A stretch of 64,000 bases of DNA from Symbiodinium natans (lineage: Eukaryota; Sar; Dinophyceae; Suessiales; Symbiodiniaceae): positions 71,001 to 135,000 of the forward strand of contig CAJNDS010000131.1 in the NCBI GenBank assembly GCA_905221605.1, written 5' to 3'. A program made the position numbers and the translations under genes. The notes under the pieces were generated by a model. That model did not search any database. It was given only the letters and a program-made list of their open reading frames with translations, and had not been told where the DNA came from. This document shows, one piece after another, positions 14,101 through 23,475 of the stretch (positions are counted from its first letter, which is position 1; each line of letters begins with the position of its first letter).

Positions 14101-14659
14101 CGGCTCAGAAGGCAAGTCAACTCAAGGGGGAAGTTGCTTTAAGGTCGTTTTGGGTATGAATGGTTTTCGGGTTGCGAGCAGCACATCATGTAGACCCTCT
14201 TCGAAAACATGCCATGCCAAGCACCCCATTGGGGGGTTCTTGCTGCTAGTAGATTCTGAGGAATTGAGCATCTGATTGAGCGTGAGTACCTGGAGCGAGA
14301 CAAGAACCAGGCCAGGTATCAAGCAATTAGCCTGCACCCTGAATCCTACACTCCCCTACACCCTAAACCCTAAACCCTAAACCCTAAACCCTAAACCCTA
14401 CACCCTAAACCCTAAACCCTAAACCCTAAACCCTAAACCCTAAACCCTAAACCCTAAACCCTAAACCCTAAACCCTAAACCCTAAACCCTAAACCCTAAA
14501 CCCTAAACAAACCCTACCCCAAACCCCAAACCCTAAACCCCGGATCAGCATGCTGCTCAGTGGAGACGACAGGTTGATTTTAAGCCTGTACTTCAAAGTC
14601 AGAAACCATTGTCAGTACTCCCACGCGCGGAGGCCTCCATCTACAGGTACCTGGCATAA
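2168..14659 (+). CDS. Cullin (C-terminal half), multi-exon
   Basis: Cullins are rigid scaffolds of cullin-RING ubiquitin ligases; the C-terminal half binds the RBX RING protein and is neddylated. Exons that join in phase or nearly so: 2168-2220 ([17 protein letters not shown]), 2903-2961 ([18 protein letters not shown]), 3425-3449 (SMIAKLKM), 3777-3808 ([11 protein letters not shown]), 4131-4180 ([12 protein letters not shown]), 7321-7382 ([15 protein letters not shown]), about 7701-7736 (LCPEMQKAM), 8417-8478 ([11 protein letters not shown]), 8970-9017 ([12 protein letters not shown]), about 9486-9510 (ATIAAKLN), about 10192-10219 (HDLIVNSYQ), 10367-10423 ([11 protein letters not shown]), about 10603-10632, 12529-12571, 12702-12736, 12814-12880, 13104-13193 ([13 protein letters not shown]), 13728-13755, 14044-14095, 14261-14315 and 14647-14659 (YLA stop). 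The neddylation lysine is in IVRIMK and the WHB end ([13 protein letters not shown]) is complete. Most introns have GC or GA donors. The N-terminal repeats were not found; they are upstream or in 1-2100. A few junctions (4180-7320, 9510-10192, 10632-12529) remain open. Confidence 0.88.
2504..2715. repeat. Tandem CCCCTGTAA-type repeat
   Basis: About 20 copies of a 9-10 base unit (CCCCTGTAA, with CCTGCAA and CCTGTGA variants), a relative of the telomere-like unit, inside the cullin intron 2221-2902. The long minus-strand reading frame here (repeated VTGVTG) is produced by the repeat and is not a gene. Confidence 0.9.
2995..3055 (+). repeat. Telomere-like (TTTAGGG)n near a donor
   Basis: Eight or so TTTAGGG units beginning 34 bases after the exon that ends at 2961. 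The same intron ends with CCCTAAA-type repeats (about 3284-3365) before the exon at 3425. Confidence 0.95.
3463..3763. repeat. TTTAGGG then CCCTAAA inside one short cullin intron
   Basis: The intron 3450-3776 is largely telomere-like: TTTAGGG units at 3463-3520 and CCCTAAA/CCCTAAG units at 3603-3745. The two blocks are complementary. Confidence 0.92.
3866..4024. repeat. TTTAGGG and CTTTAGG array followed by short CCCTAAA end
   Basis: In the cullin intron 3809-4130 a G-strand array (3866-4000), partly drifted to a homogeneous GCTTTAG variant, is followed by AGCCCTAAACCCGAAACCC. Same orientation order as in the two preceding introns. Confidence 0.9.
4592..4731. mobile_element. MITE-like family A, copy 1
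   Basis: The ends are inverted copies of each other: GGGGTTTCCGAAAATAGGG on the left, and TTTTCGTAAACCCCCCATG on the right. The interior carries GGTACC-TTATTGGGGTCC and TATTTGGGGAC blocks seen in other members. It lies in a cullin intron. I see no coding capacity. Confidence 0.75.
5490..5545. repeat. Poly-C followed by (GC)n tract
   Basis: C-runs pass into about 20 alternating CG dinucleotides, a classical Z-DNA-prone sequence. The surrounding 5390-5560 is pyrimidine-rich and then GC-alternating. No gene is visible here. Confidence 0.9.
6195..6530. repeat. G-rich low-complexity tract
   Basis: Runs of 4 to 20 G with GGGCGGGG and GGGTGGGCGG spacers, strongly one-stranded. Reading frames through it (proline-rich on the minus strand) are composition artefacts. 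G-quadruplex formation on the + strand is likely on composition alone. Confidence 0.85.
6630..7115. repeat. AT-rich TATTGCTATAT-type degenerate repeat
   Basis: Imperfect repeats of TATATTGC / TATATTAC over about 480 bases within the long cullin intron between 4180 and 7321. Similar short stretches occur at 1990-2110. I see nothing else in this part. Confidence 0.8.
8010..8412 (-). repeat. Long (CCCTAAA)n array upstream of a cullin acceptor
   Basis: About 55 CCCTAAA units with few variants (CCCGAAA, CCCTAGA, missing A), ending four bases before the exon at 8417. It is one of the longest telomere-like blocks here. Confidence 0.97.
8798..8882. mobile_element. Family A element, copy 2 (5' end lost)
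   Basis: GGGGTACCTTATT, TTGGGGGGTTCCCCTA and TCGTAAACCCCCGTGTTGG match the right half of family A. The left end runs into TTTAGGG repeats, so it looks truncated or overwritten. Confidence 0.6.
9589..9640. repeat. Poly-C and (TA)n microsatellites
   Basis: A run of about 17 C followed by (AT)10 within cullin intron sequence. Around it, 9700-9925 shows only more poly-C and no gene signal. Confidence 0.9.
9925..10130 (+). repeat. Mixed TTTAGGG/TTTGGGG array
   Basis: Degenerate G-strand telomere-like repeats with a higher-order unit (GGGTCTGGGGTTTGGGGTTTTAGG) present twice at 9953-10025, showing local duplication of a variant string. Confidence 0.9.
11094..11708. mobile_element. Element with perfect terminal inverted repeats and AT-rich interior
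   Basis: The left end begins CTTAGTAGGGAATGAGGGAA and the right end (11688-11708) is its exact reverse complement over 21 bases. The interior is AAATAAATAT-type repeat on the left and AATATTAATTTT-type repeat on the right. There is no coding capacity. It sits in a cullin intron. I could not define a target-site duplication with confidence. Confidence 0.75.
11768..11870 (+). other. Stop-free segment, possible exon
   Basis: One + frame reads [20 protein letters not shown] and continues to about 11868, where a family A element begins. Its position, between cullin exons 10603-10632 and 12529, would fit a cullin exon, but the peptide is not clearly cullin and the minus strand is also open. Confidence 0.3.
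11878..12045. mobile_element. Family A element, copy 3
   Basis: Carries GGGGGTTCCAAATATAGGGG, GCGAAAATAGGGGACCCC, ACAAATAGTAGGATCCCTTAC and a C-run before TATACCCCCA. It closely resembles copy 4 internally (AATAGTAGGA-TCC, CTTACACTAAGGAC versus CTTGTAGTAAGGGTAC). Confidence 0.65.
12385..12475 (-). repeat. CCCCAAA/CCCTAAA array before a cullin acceptor
   Basis: C-strand units (first CCCCAAA, then CCCTAAA) lie 55 bases before the cullin exon at 12529. A TTTAGGG array at 12178-12232 precedes them in the same intron region, again G-strand before C-strand. Confidence 0.9.
13553..13715. mobile_element. Inverted-repeat element with C9A10 / T5G6 arms
   Basis: CAATTGCTTAAGAACCCC at the left matches inverted GGGGTTTCTTAAGCAATTAT near 13643-13666, and a further arm ends GGGGGGTGCTTAAGC at 13715. 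It lies immediately upstream of the cullin exon at 13728. It looks like a nested pair of short inverted-repeat elements. No coding capacity. Confidence 0.6.
14341..14540 (-). repeat. (CCCTAAA)n array in the last cullin intron
   Basis: About 25 units between cullin exons 14261-14315 and 14647-14659. A G-strand array follows the stop-containing exon from about 14684. Confidence 0.96.
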
Positions 14660-15600
14660 GCTCCTCGGAAGCATCCTCTCCAGGGTTTGGGGCTTAGGGT
14701 GGAGGGTTTAGGGTTTAGGGGTAGGGGTTAGGGTCTTCGGGTCTAGGGTTGAGGGTTCAGGACTTCGGGTGTTTGGGGTCTAGCATGGCTTTTGAGAGAT
14801 CGTGCCAATGCTCCAGAGTCTGAGATGGGGGAGCTGATGGCTGGAAAGCGCCTAGACCCCTAAACCCGAAGCCGTAAACCCTAAACTCCTGGCGGCCCGG
14901 CAGGGGGGCTTGCTTGGAGGTCCGTGGAGGTTGTGCTATCCCAAAAAGGGACCTAATCTAGAGAGCTGCCCGGGTAGTTCCCAAGTTCCAGTACCAAGGA
15001 CTTGAGCACCTGGGTCGCAGAGCAGTGAAAGCTTTCTTGTGAGGGTTGGTGGGTTAGCCGGGCGTAGCTGGGAGCTGAGAAAGCCAAGATGGCCGAGCTG
15101 ACCCACGCACCGATCCGGTTATCGCATCTCAGAGTCGCTTCTTAGAGAGCTTTCTGCTCTTCAGGCATCAAAGATGACCTACGCATGCGCTGAGAAGGAA
15201 TGAACACCGGAGCAGTCTGCAGTCGAATTGGAAAGTTTGTTTTTTTGCCTTTGCGGGGTTTCGGGCGCTCAGAGTGGTTTACAGTGCGATGCGAGGAGGG
15301 CTGCAATGTGAATGAGCAACGTGACTTCGTTGTTCTGATGTCCTCCTCCAATCAAGAGGCAGGGGGAGCACCTGCTGTGTAGTGAGGTACGAAGAAGGAT
15401 GAGCATGGCAGGGTCTATAGGGTTTAGGGTTTTAGGGTTTTAGGGTTTTAGGGTTTTAGGGTTTTCGGGTTTTAGGGTTTTAGGGGTTTAGGGTTTTAGG
15501 GTTTTAGGGTTTTAGGACGGGAATCCGTAGGCCTAAGCTCTCATTGCTCATTGCTTACTTGCGGACTTCCGGATGGCTCCATTGCCCTTGCCGCCCTCAT
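14660..15600. other. Downstream of cullin: no gene recognised
   Basis: After the cullin stop come degenerate TTTAGGG (14684-14760), unassigned sequence, and a TTTTAGGG array (15418-15515). A + strand frame at 15200-15382 is open for 60 codons (TVRCEEGCNVNEQRDF) but I recognise no family and see no acceptor or donor support. Confidence 0.5.
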
Positions 15601-15651
15601 GAGCCATGGACTCCTGGGAAGAAGAGGCCGCGGAGTGTGTAGCTGAAAGCC

Positions 15652-15763
15652 ACATGGGGGTTTATCCGAAAATAGGGGGGGGACCCCCCCCAAAAATAGT
15701 CCCCCAAATAGTAGGACTTCCTTGTAGTAAGGGTACCCCGAATTTCGGAAACCCCGACATGTG
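15652..15763. mobile_element. Family A element, copy 4
   Basis: CACATGGGGGTTTATCCGAAA at the left mirrors TTTCGGAAACCCCGACATGTG at the right. The interior has AATAGTCCCCCAAATAGTAGGA shared with copy 3. One of the clearest palindromic members. Confidence 0.75.
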
Positions 15764-15829
15764 TATCTTGAACCCCAAAGCCCTCAGATTGAGGGTGCCT
15801 TGTCTGTGCCTGTGACCTCTGCTGTGCGC

Positions 15830-18240
15830 AGCACTAAACCCTAAACCCTAAACCCTAAACCCTAAGCCCTAAACTCGAAGATGCCCATCTAATACTGCTT
15901 TGTGAAGTTTTCACTCGTAGACCGCGAGCAAGGGAACCAATTTGTTCCAAGATAGTTCCCTTGCTTAGAACCCATTCTAGCAGCGCAAATGAGAGTTCAT
16001 TCCAGTGTAAAACATTCTAGAGTCTTGCGATCCTTATGGTGATGGCTCCAGATCTCCTCGGTCCGAGAATGGCAAAAGGCAGCATCGTGTTCGGGAAGGC
16101 TTTTCAATCAGACAAAAGAGAACGTCCGGGGGCAAGCCCGAAATCTGGGATTTTGTTTTTAAGTTTTGTTATGTATGTTTTTTCTAGTTTTTTCTAGTTG
16201 TTGTTAGTCTTTTTTGGCTTTTTGTAGTTTTGTCTAGGTTTGTGTAGCGTTTCTTAGTTTGCGTTGGTTTTCCGTTTTTTTTTGTGAGTTTTCCATACTT
16301 TTGCTCTAGTTTCCAGGCTGTGTTTCGTTTTCTTTGGTTCTGGCAGCTTTCTTATTGGAGTCGTGGGGTCTTCTGCAGACCACTGGATAACCAACAAAAA
16401 AGCACAGCAACCGAGGCCAGTCCAATCGTAAGCCCATTATAGACGACCTACTCAGGCACCTCCTCAACCCTACACAGGTGGTTCTTTTCTGTAAGCTCTT
16501 TGCTGCTACAGGCGACCAAGAGTCATGGGTTTTTTTAGCTTTACTTAGGTTTTTTTTTCAGCTTTTCCTAGCTTTCCTTAGACTCCTCAGTTTTGGGCGC
16601 ACATGCTGAGAGATTTCTTGTCGTTCCTTCACTGCTGAAGAAGCCCCCGACATAACAGTATTAGATGTGCGCACATGAAACCCTATACCCTAAACCCTAA
16701 ACCCTAAGCCCTAAACCCTGTGCCCTAAACCCTAAACCCGGAACCCGAAACCCTAAACCCTAAACCCAGAGCTTCTGACGAGTGCAGCCACTACCGAGGT
16801 CGCCTTTGCTCCTGCCGGTGGCCATGCCGCTTTCAAGGCCTTGCGCATGTCAAGCAGCGCCAGTAGGGTAAGAGGACTTTGAGAGTAGGTCCTTTCTAAG
16901 TAAGGTTTAGGGTTTAGGGTTTAGGGTTTAGGGTTTAGGGTTTCGGGTGTCGGGTTTAGGGTTAGGGTTCAGGGGCCTCTCTAAGTAGGGCTACATGATC
17001 CACCTTTGCTGGTGTTCAACGCCTGCTCAAGAAGCAGCCGGGTTTTGCATTTGGCCCGACTGCATCGAGTTGCGGTGCCGCGCATGTTGCATTGGCTGGG
17101 GCAGGTGAAGATCTGTGAGCTGCCCATGGCAGATGGTGGCTTCCTCGGCTCTAGTCGGCTTCTTCTCCTTCGCCGAGTGACCTGAACCCTATGCCCCGAA
17201 CCCCACTCCGTAATACCGCCCCCCCAAATCCTACACCTTCTACCCCAAAACCCGAAACCGGAGGTTTAGTTAAAGTGTAGTTGCTTCGGAGTTGCAGTGT
17301 GGGCACATGCTCTGACCGTACCCAGCACGCGTCCAGATTAGGGATTAGGGATTAGGGTTCTTACCTTCCGTCGCCTGAGTACCTTAACTGAGCCACCTGA
17401 TAGCCCCCCTTAGAACTGCCCATGGACGCCCAAAACCCAAAACCCAAAACCCCAAACCCAAAACCCAACACCCCAAACCCAAAACCCAAAACCCCAAAAC
17501 CCCAAACCCCAAAACCCTAAATATAACCCCTAACCCCAAACATAAACCCTAAACCATAAACCCCAAACCCTAAGTTGAAATGAAGCCGAGGAGTCCATGC
17601 CTCCACGGGTTGCCAGCTGTGGTCCTCCAGCCCCTGGGCATTTGGATTTCGTGTCCCATGGGCAGGGGTTTAGGGTTTAGGGTTTAGGGTTTAGGGTTTA
17701 GGGTTTAGGGTTTCGGGTTTAAGGGTTTAGGGTTTGAGGGTTTGAGGGTTGAGGGTTTAGGGTTTCGGCCAATGAAACATGCAGTTTACTCGGTCGTTTT
17801 TTCCCTTATTGGGTTTAAGAGGATCACATTCAGGAATGTTTCTCGGAGGGTTTTAAGGCCCATCCGTTTTTAGGGGCCTTGCGCAACAACGTGAGGCTGT
17901 GACTGTTTTGGAAGGCTTAGCTTTCTAGATCTCGGGTTTGGCTTTGGGGTGGGCCCGACACGCCTCGAGTCCTTGGAAGGCCAATTCCTGTATGTAGGGC
18001 ATGTTTAGGGTTAGGGTTCAGGGTTTAGGGTTTGGGGTTTGGGGTTTAGGGTTTAGGGTTTAAGGGTTCCTGCCGACCCTGTGGCGTTTTGTTCTGGGGG
18101 GGGGGGGGGGGGTGTGCAGCTTAAATAGGGTCTATTTGGAAGCTGAGACTCGGGTTTTAAAGAGGAAATAAGGCCCCAAAACGTATGCTTATTCACAAAA
18201 GCCATCTGCCAAATAGACCCTGTTGTCGTTTCTGGGGGTT
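15830..18240. other. No gene recognised; candidate exons between telomere-like arrays
   Basis: TTTTAG/TTTTTCTAG-rich sequence fills 16150-16330. A stop-free stretch at 16769-16863 (TTEVAFAPAGGHAAFKAL) lies between a CCCTAAA block (16678-16766) and a TTTAGGG block (16902-16945), the arrangement seen around real exons. A second candidate lies at 17573-17665 between CCCTAAA-like and TTTAGGG arrays. A third frame at 17105-17180 reads VKICELPMADGGFLG. I recognise none of them. At 18126-18226 a short inverted repeat (TAGGGTCTATTTGGAAG / CCAAATAGACCCTG) has a relative at 27079-27103. Confidence 0.35.
17800..17874 (+). mobile_element. Dispersed repeat family F, copy 1
   Basis: The core (TTGGGTTTAAGAGGATCACA-TTCAGGAATGTTT-GAGGGTTTTAAGG) recurs at 33272-33362, 36729-36812 and, inverted, at 44341-44428. 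I see no open reading frame; likely a short non-autonomous element. Confidence 0.75.
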
Positions 18241-18249
18241 CTGGGGCAA

Positions 18250-19345
18250 GGAATTAAATAATTTAAATAATTTAAATCCGAAAGGGGCGTTTCGGATTTA
18301 AATTATTTAAATTATTTAATTCTGGGAAGGGGGGGGGGCCTGGTCGGGCCTGGCCCCCCCCCCCTTTTCGGATTTAAATTATTTAAATTATTTAAATTAT
18401 TTAAATTATTTAAATTATTTAAATTATTTAATTCCGGGGGGGGAATTAAATAATTTAAATCCGAACCCCCCCTTTCGGATTTAAATTATTTAAATTATTT
18501 AATTCCCCCCCCCCGGAATTAAATAATTTAAATAATTTAAATAATTTAAATAATTTAAATAAATTAAATCCGAAAAGGGGGGGGCCAGGCCCGGGCCCCC
18601 CCCCCCTTCCCAGAATTAAATAATTTAAATAATTTAAATCCGAAAGGGGCGTTTCGGATTTAAATTATTTAAATTATTTAATTCTGGGAAGGGGGGGGGC
18701 CTGGTCGGGCCTGGCCCCCCCCCCCTTTTCGGATTTAAATTATTTAATTATTTAAATTATTTAAATTATTTAAATTATTTAATTCCGGGGGGGGGGGGAA
18801 TTAAATAATTTAAAAAATTTAAATCCGAACCCCCCCTTTCGGATTTAAATTATTTAAATTATTTAATTCCCCCCCCGGAATTAAATAATTTAAATAATTT
18901 AAAATAATTTAAATAAATTTAAATAATTTAAATAATTTAAATCCGAAAAGGGGGGGGGGGCCAGGCCCGGGCCCCCTCCCCCCCTCCCAGAATTAAATAA
19001 TTTAAATAATTTAAATCCGAAAGGGGCGTTCCGGATTTAAATTATTTAAATATTTAATTCTGGGAGGGGGAGGGGGCCTGGGCCTGGCCCCCCCCCCCTT
19101 TTCGGATTTAAATTATTTAAATTATTTAAATTATTTAAATTATTTAAATTATTTAATTCCGGGGGGGGGAATTAAATAATTTAAATAATTTAAATCCGAA
19201 CCCCCCCTTTCAGGCCGAAAAGGGGGGGGGGCAGGACCGGGCCCCCCCCCTTCCCAGAATTAAATAATTTAAATAATTTAAATCCGAAAGGGGCGTTTCG
19301 GATTTAAATTTTTTAAATTATTTAATTCTGGGAGGGGGGGGGGCA
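18250..19345. repeat. Palindrome array of ATTTAAATT and G/C homopolymer blocks
   Basis: A repeated, nearly self-complementary unit: AATTAAATAATTTAAAT, then CCGAAAGGGGCGTTTCGG, then ATTTAAATTATTTAATT, then long G and C runs around CCTGG-CCGGGCCTGG. The hairpin loop motif appears near 18278, 18641, 19019 and 19284, spaced about 363, 378 and 265 bases, so three to four tandem units. Every block is also present inverted. No coding capacity. Homopolymer lengths could include assembly errors. Confidence 0.9.
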
Positions 19346-19680
19346 TCATCATTTTCATCTTTTTCGTCATCTCCTTAATATCCTTTTTTTCCTTCATCTT
19401 CATCATCTCCATCATCTCCATCATCTTCATCATCTCCTTCATCTCTTTCATCTCGCTGAGCTCGTTGAACTCTATCATCTTCATCTTTATCATCTTCTTC
19501 ATCTCCCTCATCTCCCTCATCTTCATCATCTGCTTCATCTCCCTCAGCTCGTTCATCTTCATCATCTTCATCACCTTCATCTTCTTCATCATCTTCATCA
19601 TCTTCGTCATCTTGCATCATCTTCTTCATCTTCCTCATCTTTCATCATCTTCTTCATCTCCATCATCTCCCATCATCTTC
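19346..19680. repeat. CATCTT/CATCTC trinucleotide-type tract
   Basis: Imperfect (ATC)(TTC)(TCC) repeats. The resulting minus-strand frames (Met/Lys/Glu/Asp-rich) are typical of the repeat itself and are not supported as genes. Confidence 0.9.
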
Positions 19681-19699
19681 AGTCTGAAAAACTCAAATA

Positions 19700-19850
19700 T
19701 TCACCACCGTTCGCGGGGGGCTCCGCCCCCCGCACCCTCTGGATCGAGGGCTTGCCCCCCTCGAGCTCCCCCCTTCCCCTCAAGGCCCCCCAGGGGGCGA
19801 GCAGGGGGGAGACCCCCCCGCTACGCCCCCCCCCCCCCTCATAAACTGAA
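19700..19850. other. GC-rich inverted segment beside the arrays
   Basis: CGCGGGGGGCTCCGCCCCCCGC is a strong local hairpin; CCCCCAGGGGGCGAGCAGGGGGGAGACCCC occurs here and again at 20391-20420, so the 20 kb tandem array is bracketed by two copies of this motif. Confidence 0.7.
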
Positions 19851-19944
19851 ACTACTAGACCCATAAACCCAAAAATCCCCAAACCCTTAAACCTCTCAAT
19901 TTAGTGCATAAGCATGCGTCATTCGCAGGATGTGCTCCTCGCGG

Positions 19945-20400
19945 GGGTGGTGGTGGTTGCCGTTAGAAACCAAAAAAATCAGGTTAACAAAATGGGGCTT
20001 TTCTTTTGTGGTATTGTCTGGTGGTGGTGGTGGTGGTGGTGGCCGTTCAAAACCAAAAAATGAGGTTAACAAAATGGGGCTATTTTTGGGTGGTATTGTC
20101 TGGTGGTGGTGGTGGTGGTTGCCGTTTGAAACAAAAAATGAGGTTAACAACATGGGTTTTTTTTTGGTGGTATTGTCTGGTGGTGGTGGTGGTGGTCGTT
20201 CAAAACCAAAAAATGAGGTTAACAAAATGTTTTTTTTTTTTGGTGGTATTGTCTGGTGGTGGTGGTGGTGGTCGTGGTGGCCGTTCAAAACCAAAAAATG
20301 AGGTTAACAAAATGGGGCTTTTCTTTTGTGGTATTGTCTGGTGGTGGTGGTGGTGGTGGTGGTGGCCGTTCAAAACCAAAAAAATGAGGCCCCCAGGGGG
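19945..20400. repeat. Tandem repeat of about 80 bp with (GGT)n core, six copies
   Basis: Unit: GTGGTATTGTCTGGTGGTGG..., CCGTTCAAAACCAAAAAATG, AGGTTAACAAAATGGGGC. Copies differ in GGT number and in a T-run of 5-12. It is open on both strands only because the repeat lacks stops. Confidence 0.93.
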
Positions 20401-20414
20401 CGAGCAGGGGGGAG

Positions 20415-21070
20415 ACCCCGGAAAGGGTAGGAACAACATTTAAGAGGTCAAAATTTGCCGGGATCCCCTTGGCACCGTGCACATGGCCTGCAAATACCAC
20501 ACAAAACCGGAAAGGGTAGGAACAAAATTTGCCGGTCAAAATTTGCCGGGATCCCCTTGCATGGCACCCTGCAGAAGTCCTGCAAATACCACACAAAACG
20601 GGAAAGGGTAGGAACAACATTTGGGGGTCAAAATTTGCCGGGATCCCCTTGGCACCGTGCACATGGCCTGCAAATACCACACAAAACCGGAAAGGGTAGG
20701 AACAACATTTGCCGGTCAAAATTTGCCGGGATCCCCTTGGCGCCCTGGAAAAGTCCTGCAAATACCACACAAACAGGGAAAGGGTAGGAACAACTTCGCG
20801 GGTCCAAATCTGCCGGGATCCCCTTGGTGCCCTGGAAAAGTCCTGCAAATACCACACAAACAGGGAAAGGGTAGGAACAACTTCGCGGGTCCAAATCTGC
20901 CGGGATCCCCTTGGTGCCCTGGAAAAGTCCTGCAAATACCACACAAAACGGGAAAGGGTAGGAACAACATTTGCCGGTCAAAATTTGCCGGGATCCCCTT
21001 GGCACTCTGCAAAAGTCCTGCAAATACCACACAAAACGGGAAAGGGGTAGGAACAACATTTGGGGGGGCA
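20415..21070. repeat. Tandem repeat of about 93 bp, seven copies
   Basis: Each copy contains GGGAAAGGGTAGGAACAAC, GGTCAAAATTTGCCGGGATC and AGTCCTGCAAATACCACAC. Two subtypes alternate (TTGCCGGTCAAAATTTGCC versus TTCGCGGGTCCAAATCTGCC), showing that pairs of units were amplified together. Confidence 0.93.
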
Positions 21071-23076
21071 AAATCGCAAGCCCTGCTCCCTAAGATTTGG
21101 TCCCTAAGATGTTAGGTTCAAGTTTTCCTCCAAAAAGCCAAATCGCAAGCCCTGCTCTCTAAAATGTTGGGTTCAAGTTTTCCTCCAAAGAGACAAATCG
21201 CAAGCCCTGGTCCCTAAGATTGTGGGGTCATTCTTTGCTCCAGCGAGTCAAATTCACAAGTCCTGGTACCTAAGATTTGGGGTGGCTCTTTGGAGGAAAA
21301 CTTGAACCCACAATCTGCGGGACCAGGGCTTGCGATTTGACTCTTTGGAAGAAAACTTGAACCCAAGTTTTTCGGGACCAGGTGGACCAGGGCTTGCGAT
21401 TTGGCTTTTTGAAGCAAAACTGGAAGCCAAAATCTTAGGGGCCGGGGCTTGTGATTTGGCTCTTTGGAGGAAAACTTGAACCCCAAATCTTAGGGACCAG
21501 GGCTTCCGGTTTGCCCGCAATCTTAGGGACCAGATTTGGGTCTTTTGAGGAAAACTTGAACCCAAAATCTTAGGGACCAGAGCTTGCGATTTGGCTCTTT
21601 GGAGAAAGCTTGAACCCAGCATCTGCGGGACCAAGGCTTGCGATTTGGCTCTTTGGAGGAAGACTTGAACCCAAAATCTTAGGGACCAGGGCTTGTGATT
21701 TGGCTCTTTGGAAGAAAAATTGAACCCAAAATCTTAGGGACCAGGGCTTGTGATTTGTCTCTTTGGAAGAAAAATTGAACCCAAAATTTTGGGGACCAGG
21801 GCTTGCGATTTGGCTGTTTGGAGCAAAACATGACCCCACAATCTTAGGGACCAGGGCTTGCGCTTTGACTCTTTGGAGGAAAACTTGAACCCAAAATGTT
21901 AAGCACCAGGGCTTGCGATCTGACTTTTTGGAGGAAAACTTGAAGCCAAAGTTTCAGGGACCAGGGCTTGTCATTTGGCCTTTTGGAGCAAGACTTGAAG
22001 CCAAAGTTTTAGGGAGCAGGGCTTGCGATTTGGTTTTTTGGAGCAAAGCTTGAAGCCAAAGTTTTAGGGAGCAGGGCTTGCGATTTGGCTTTTTGGAGCA
22101 AAACTTGAAGCCAACGTTTTAGAGAGCAGGGCTTGCGATTTGGCTCTTTGATGTTCTTTGGAGCAAAACTTGAACTCAAAATCTTAGGGACCTGGGCTTG
22201 CGATTTGACTGTTTGGAGCAAAGAAATGACCCCACGAAACCTTGAAAGAAAAGGTGCTCTTTGTTCACTCTCACCTTTCGTTCGTTTCATTTTCTGAACG
22301 CTTTAATTTGAGTATGAATATCTAATGTAATATGTAAAGAGGGGTGTCCAAGTTTTTTTTGAGTGTTTCGGGTGTCCTTTTCCTTTTTTGTAGCGAAATA
22401 TTAAATATACACCCGCGCCGGAGATCTTGTTTTTGGAAACCTTGAAAGAAAAGTGCTTCTTTGTCCTCTCTCACTTTCGTTCGTTTCATTCGGTATAAAG
22501 TAAATAATTTAGCATGTAGAAAGGGTTGTCCAAGTTTTTTAGAGTGTTTCGGGTGTCCTTTTCTTCCTTTTCTGTAGCCACCCACCTTAACAGGACACCC
22601 ACACCAGAGACTCCGATTTTGGAAACTTGAAGGAAAGGCGCTCCCCTTTTTCCACCGTTGCCTTCCTGTCGTTCCTTGCGCAAGAGGCAATAAAAGAAAG
22701 AAATGATATTACATGTATCCAAAATTAGGGTGTCCTGTTTTTCTTTTCTGTAACAAGACCTACTTTTCACGGACACCCACACCGGAGACCTCCATTTTTT
22801 TGAACCCTTTGAAAGAAAGCAGGCCGAAGACTTAAGATTTTCTGTGCTCCCAAAAGACAAATCGCAAGCACCGTCTTCCTAAGATTTTGGAGAAGGGGAT
22901 GCTCCCAAAACACGCCCCCCAAGATTTTGGCAAAATGTGCTCCCAAAAGACAAGTCGCAGGCGCAGCCCTCCAAAAAATTTGGACAAGTTTATGCTCCCA
23001 ATCAGTTTTTCTTGTTAAAGATGAGTTTACATGTCTTCCTACCTTGTTCCTTTCTTCTTCCGGTTCGCTCGCTCGT

Positions 23077-23115
<39 letters not shown>

Positions 23116-23475
23116 CGCTCTCTCCATCTTTTTGCTTTTATGGGCGGCATGTCTTGTAGAATTGGAAGACGAGGAGGAGGGTGAACTACAAAGCAGAGAT
23201 TTGCTGAAGCAGAGAGGGAGTGAGACACGGCGAGGCATAGAGAGAGAAGCATAGACCGTGGGAGAGAAAGGGTCTCTTGACTCTTAGCTTCCCCTTTCTC
23301 AAGTCCATATTAATTTTCTTTCTTGTGGAAAAGAAAGAGGAAAAGAGAAGAGAGAAGAGGAATTTACATGTTCTTCCTACCTTGTTCTTGTCCCTCCTTC
23401 TTCTCTCCCCCCTGACCCTGTCTCTTTTTCTCTCTATCTCCTCATTTTTCTGTTAAAGTGGTACGGGAAGGCGGA
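20971..23475. repeat. Large direct duplication, left copy
   Basis: This 2505-base block starts TTGCCGGTCAAAATTTGCCG and ends TGGTACGGGAAGGCGGA; the same order of sequence follows at 23476-26245. Content: about 60-bp repeats (21080-22230, with CTTGAACCCAAAATCTTAGG and GACCAGGGCTTGCGATTTGG), three degenerate units of about 180 bp (22230-22800) sharing TTTCGGGTGTCCTTTTC, then a CT-rich part with (TC)n. The long minus-strand frames follow the repeat units and do not resemble a known family. Confidence 0.92.

Noticed and set aside
20415-22230. Regular repeats that might suggest a CRISPR array
   Set aside because: The 93-bp and 60-bp units are directly tandem with no unique spacers and there are no cas genes; the setting is eukaryotic.
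22322-22860. Minus-strand frames of 120-185 codons in the duplicated block
   Set aside because: They follow three degenerate DNA repeats of about 180 bp and lack a recognisable fold; low GC differences and (TC)n flanks argue for repeat DNA.
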